Part shown: piece by piece, positions 6,488 through 7,951 of the stretch
How the letters are laid out: every line of letters starts with the position of its first letter
Numbering within the stretch: position 1 is the first letter of the stretch
Source: Cycloclasticus sp.
GTDB taxonomy: Bacteria; Pseudomonadota; Gammaproteobacteria; Methylococcales; Cycloclasticaceae
NCBI GenBank assembly: GCA_016764415.1
Contig: JAESRY010000194.1
Coordinates: 1 to 7,951 of the forward strand
Length of the DNA: 7,951 nt
Reading direction: 5' to 3'
Notes under the pieces: generated by a model
What the model was told of the DNA's origin: nothing
The model's database searches: none
What the model saw: only the letters and a program-made list of their open reading frames with translations
Made by a program: the position numbers and the translations under genes

Positions 6488-6637
6488 CCAAAGGCATAAG
6501 TCTCATCTTTGCAGATAAAAAACCATCTGCAATTCGACTAAAAACAGAAACAAAGAAAAGGTCGCCCAAATCGCAGTAATTATTCATTTTCGGGCTCGCG
6601 CTAAACTCGCTATGCTCTACCCAAAGGGCATAAGTCT
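6488..6637. repeat. Direct repeat pair CCAAAGG(G)CATAAGTCT
   Basis: CCAAAGGCATAAGTCT at 6488-6503 recurs at 6621-6637 with one inserted G. The copies are 133 bp apart and in the same orientation. Between them lie an 8-bp inverted repeat and A-rich sequence, so the pair may bound a small element or mark two tandem partial copies of a dispersed repeat. Confidence 0.5.
6509..6532. repeat. Perfect 8-bp inverted repeat TTGCAGAT-N8-ATCTGCAA
   Basis: TTGCAGAT (6509-6516) and ATCTGCAA (6525-6532) are exact reverse complements around an 8-nt A-rich loop (6517-6524). It sits inside the direct-repeat pair at 6488 and 6621. No U tract follows, so it is not a terminator. Confidence 0.6.
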
Positions 6638-6790
6638 TACTCAAATGATAAAGCTATTTGGTGCGGCTTTAAAACAACGCGCCCACTTATTCGAAATTAT
6701 TTAAGCTTTTAACGCGATAAAGGGAGTGGTGAAAAATCAAAAACTTTCACGATACTTATTTTGACTTTATTTCCCGCTTGCTCACATTGA

Positions 6791-6881
6791 AAAACTAATC
6801 CTTTAAATAGGGTTTTCTACTGTGGCTGCTTGAGCCTGTTTTTAGGCGAGTTCCACAGTAGCTATTTCAATGATTAGTTTT
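6791..6881. repeat. Nested 91-bp inverted repeat, MITE-like or structured RNA
   Basis: Three consecutive perfectly paired blocks form one long hairpin: AAAACTAATC (6791-6800) with GATTAGTTTT (6872-6881); AAATAG (6805-6810) with CTATTT (6862-6867), separated from the first by a symmetric 4x4 internal loop; and CTACTGTGG (6817-6825) with CCACAGTAG (6853-6861), with a 6-nt one-sided bulge (6811-6816). The 27-nt apical loop contains a minor GCCT/AGGC hairpin (6834-6837 with 6844-6847). That gives 25 paired positions without mismatch inside the blocks. Neither a transposase gene nor a clear target-site duplication is visible. Confidence 0.65.
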
Positions 6882-6889
6882 GAAAGAAC

Positions 6890-6975
6890 CCTTTAGGGTG
6901 AGAGCGCATGGGTGGCATTTTTCTGGTTACTCTTTTGTTGCTATAGACAAAAGAGTCACTCGACCTTTAGGGCGA
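6890..6975. repeat. Direct repeats CCTTTAGGG(T/C)GA flanking a hairpin
   Basis: CCTTTAGGGTGA (6890-6901) and CCTTTAGGGCGA (6964-6975) match at 11 of 12 positions and lie 74 bp apart. They bracket the inverted repeat at 6929-6956. The left copy is also part of a small palindrome, ACCCT-TT-AGGGT. The whole block resembles one unit of a dispersed intergenic repeat. Confidence 0.5.
6929..6956. repeat. Perfect 10-bp inverted repeat ACTCTTTTGT-N8-ACAAAAGAGT
   Basis: ACTCTTTTGT (6929-6938) and ACAAAAGAGT (6947-6956) are exact reverse complements around TGCTATAG. It is followed by CACTCG, not a U run, so a terminator is unlikely. Similar palindromes in which a TTACT-TTCTTTTG-like arm meets its complement are, from memory, common dispersed repeats in gammaproteobacterial spacers. 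Confidence 0.6.
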
Positions 6976-7031
6976 AACCTTAACTATATGTTTAAATAGC
7001 GCTAAAGAATAATCAGTGCTTTATGCTGGAA

Positions 7032-7059
7032 TTGACATGTAAAAGGTAGTTTATATAAC
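7032..7059 (+). promoter_or_regulatory. Sigma70-like promoter of gshB
   Basis: A perfect -35 box TTGACA (7032-7037) and a 5-of-6 -10 box TATAAC (7054-7059) are separated by 16 nt. Transcription would start near 7066, giving a leader of about 36 nt before ATG 7102. It makes gshB independent of the upstream methyl-cycle operon. Confidence 0.65.
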
Positions 7060-7101
7060 GAGACTTATGAGCAAAACTAAAAATAATCATTGGAGTTCCC
7101 C

Positions 7102-7951
7102 ATGCGTTTAGGCGTTGTAATGGACCCTATTGGGTCGATCAATATCAAAAAAGATACCACTTTTTCTATGTTGCTAGAAGCCCAGCGCAGAGGTTGGGAG
7201 CTTGTTTATATGGAACCAGCGGATTTATACCTTGATGAAGGCAAGGCGATGGCGTCGTGCCAGTCTTTATCTGTAGAGCGAAATCCTTTGACATGGTTTG
7301 AGCTAGGCGAAAAGAAGGACAAGCCTTTGGCTGACCTAGACGTGATTCTAATGCGTGTCGATCCGCCGTTTAATATGGATTATATCTACAGTACTTATTT
7401 ACTGGAACAAGCGGAAGCGGACGGTGTTTTGGTGGTTAACAAGCCGCAAAGCTTACGGGATGCAAACGAAAAGCTTTTTACTGCTTGGTTCCCCGATTGC
7501 TGTGCGCCAACGCTGGTGACATCACAAATGGATCGTATTCGCGAGTTTCTGAAAAAACACGAAGACATTATTATTAAACCGCTTGATGGAATGGGTGGCG
7601 CATCTATCTTTAGATTGAAAAAAGCAGATCACAATTTAGGTGTTGTGCTGGAAACGATGACAGATCACGGTAAAACGCTGGCGATGGTTCAGCGTTATTT
7701 GCCTGAAATTAAACAAGGCGATAAAAGAATCCTCATTATTAATGGTAAGCCAGTGCCTTATGGTTTGGCGCGTATTCCGGCAGATGGTGAAACACGTGGC
7801 AACCTAGCTGCTGGCGGTAGGGGTGAAGGTCGTGAGCTGACAGATAGAGACCATTGGCTTTGCGAACAGATCGGTCCAAAACTAGTTGAGAAGGGATTAT
7901 TTTTTGTAGGGCTGGATGTGATTGGTGATTACGTAACAGAGATTAATGTGA
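7102..7951 (+). CDS. gshB: Glutathione synthase, 3' end missing
   Basis: The first 283 residues are present of a protein that is about 316 long in E. coli. It joins gamma-glutamylcysteine and glycine with ATP to make glutathione, the second step of the pathway, in the cytosol. The sequence follows E. coli GshB closely: RLGVVMDPIGSINIKKDT at the N-terminus, ADLDVILMRVDPPF (77-90), VNKPQSLRDANEKLFTAWF (112-130), the ATP-grasp loop KPLDGMGGASIFR (159-171), GDKRILI (206-212), the flexible loop GETRGNLAAGGRG (229-241) and the metal-binding segment LDVIGDYVTEIN (271-282), where the window ends. GGAG (7092-7095) lies 6 nt before the ATG. It has its own promoter. A location after rsmE is common in gammaproteobacteria. 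Confidence 0.98.
   Translation, partial: MRLGVVMDPIGSINIKKDTTFSMLLEAQRRGWELVYMEPADLYLDEGKAMASCQSLSVERNPLTWFELGEKKDKPLADLDVILMRVDPPFNMDYIYSTYLLEQAEADGVLVVNKPQSLRDANEKLFTAWFPDCCAPTLVTSQMDRIREFLKKHEDIIIKPLDGMGGASIFRLKKADHNLGVVLETMTDHGKTLAMVQRYLPEIKQGDKRILIINGKPVPYGLARIPADGETRGNLAAGGRGEGRELTDRDHWLCEQIGPKLVEKGLFFVGLDVIGDYVTEINV

Larger units (their letters stand above)
6357..7101. other. 745-nt intergenic region rich in inverted and direct repeats, no credible gene
   Basis: I see no protein gene here. The two short open frames (plus strand 6343-6579, minus strand 6462-6644) lack recognisable domains and convincing start contexts, and both run through repeat sequence. The stretch holds at least four separate inverted repeats and two pairs of direct repeats, listed individually, then the gshB promoter at its right end. 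The composition differs visibly from the flanking genes, with many A/T runs. It looks like layered remnants of dispersed palindromic elements, but this needs genome-wide comparison. Confidence 0.6.

Noticed and set aside
6343..6579. Plus-strand open frame of 78 codons overlapping the end of rsmE
   Set aside because: It starts inside rsmE, runs through the GC hairpin and the repeats, and has no recognisable domain or ribosome binding site.
6462..6644. Minus-strand open frame of 60 codons
   Set aside because: It lies entirely in repeat sequence and contains both copies of the direct repeat. No supported start or domain; probably a chance frame through a dispersed repeat.
6929..6956. Intrinsic terminator before gshB
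   Set aside because: The stem is perfect but is followed by CACTCG rather than a U run on the plus strand, and by no U run on the minus strand.
1..7951. CRISPR array, tRNA, rRNA, integrase or transposase gene
   Set aside because: No regularly spaced repeats, cloverleaf sequence, rRNA segments or recombinase motifs were seen on either strand.

Overview
The window reads as chromosomal DNA of a gammaproteobacterium with an AT-leaning genome. The evidence is a YcgL-family gene (typical of gammaproteobacteria), an rsmE-to-gshB order that recurs in that class, an E. coli-like GshB, and S-adenosylhomocysteine (SAH) recycling through AhcY rather than the enteric Pfs/LuxS route. A Methylophaga/Cycloclasticus-like relative is possible, but that is a guess.

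Layout. Positions 1-1529, minus strand: a two-gene unit. A TIGR03032/DUF4915-type protein of unknown function is followed 3 nt later by a SET-domain protein lysine methyltransferase that runs off the left edge. Positions 1530-1874: a divergent control region with a candidate promoter for each direction. The rightward transcript is predicted to start at the first base of a well-formed SAH riboswitch (1669-1752). More leader structure follows, including a hairpin that covers the metK ribosome binding site. Positions 1875-6356, plus strand: a tight operon metK-ahcY-metF-ycgL-rsmE with gaps of 23, 3, -4 and 2 nt. Positions 6357-7101: 745 nt with no credible gene, filled with inverted and direct repeats that look like remnants of dispersed elements. 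Positions 7102-7951: gshB, truncated at the right edge, with its own sigma70-like promoter.

How the genes fit together. MetK makes S-adenosylmethionine (SAM). Methyltransferases, including RsmE in the operon and the divergent SET protein, convert it to SAH. AhcY splits SAH to adenosine and homocysteine. MetF supplies the 5-methyltetrahydrofolate used to turn homocysteine back into methionine. An SAH-sensing leader in front of this set would raise activated-methyl-cycle capacity when its inhibitory by-product builds up. GshB (glutathione synthesis) is separately promoted.

The protein-coding genes are mostly conventional. The less ordinary material is the regulatory leader ahead of metK, the uncharacterised TIGR03032/SET pair facing it, and the repeat-filled spacer before gshB. 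I did not find convincing evidence of a wholly new system.
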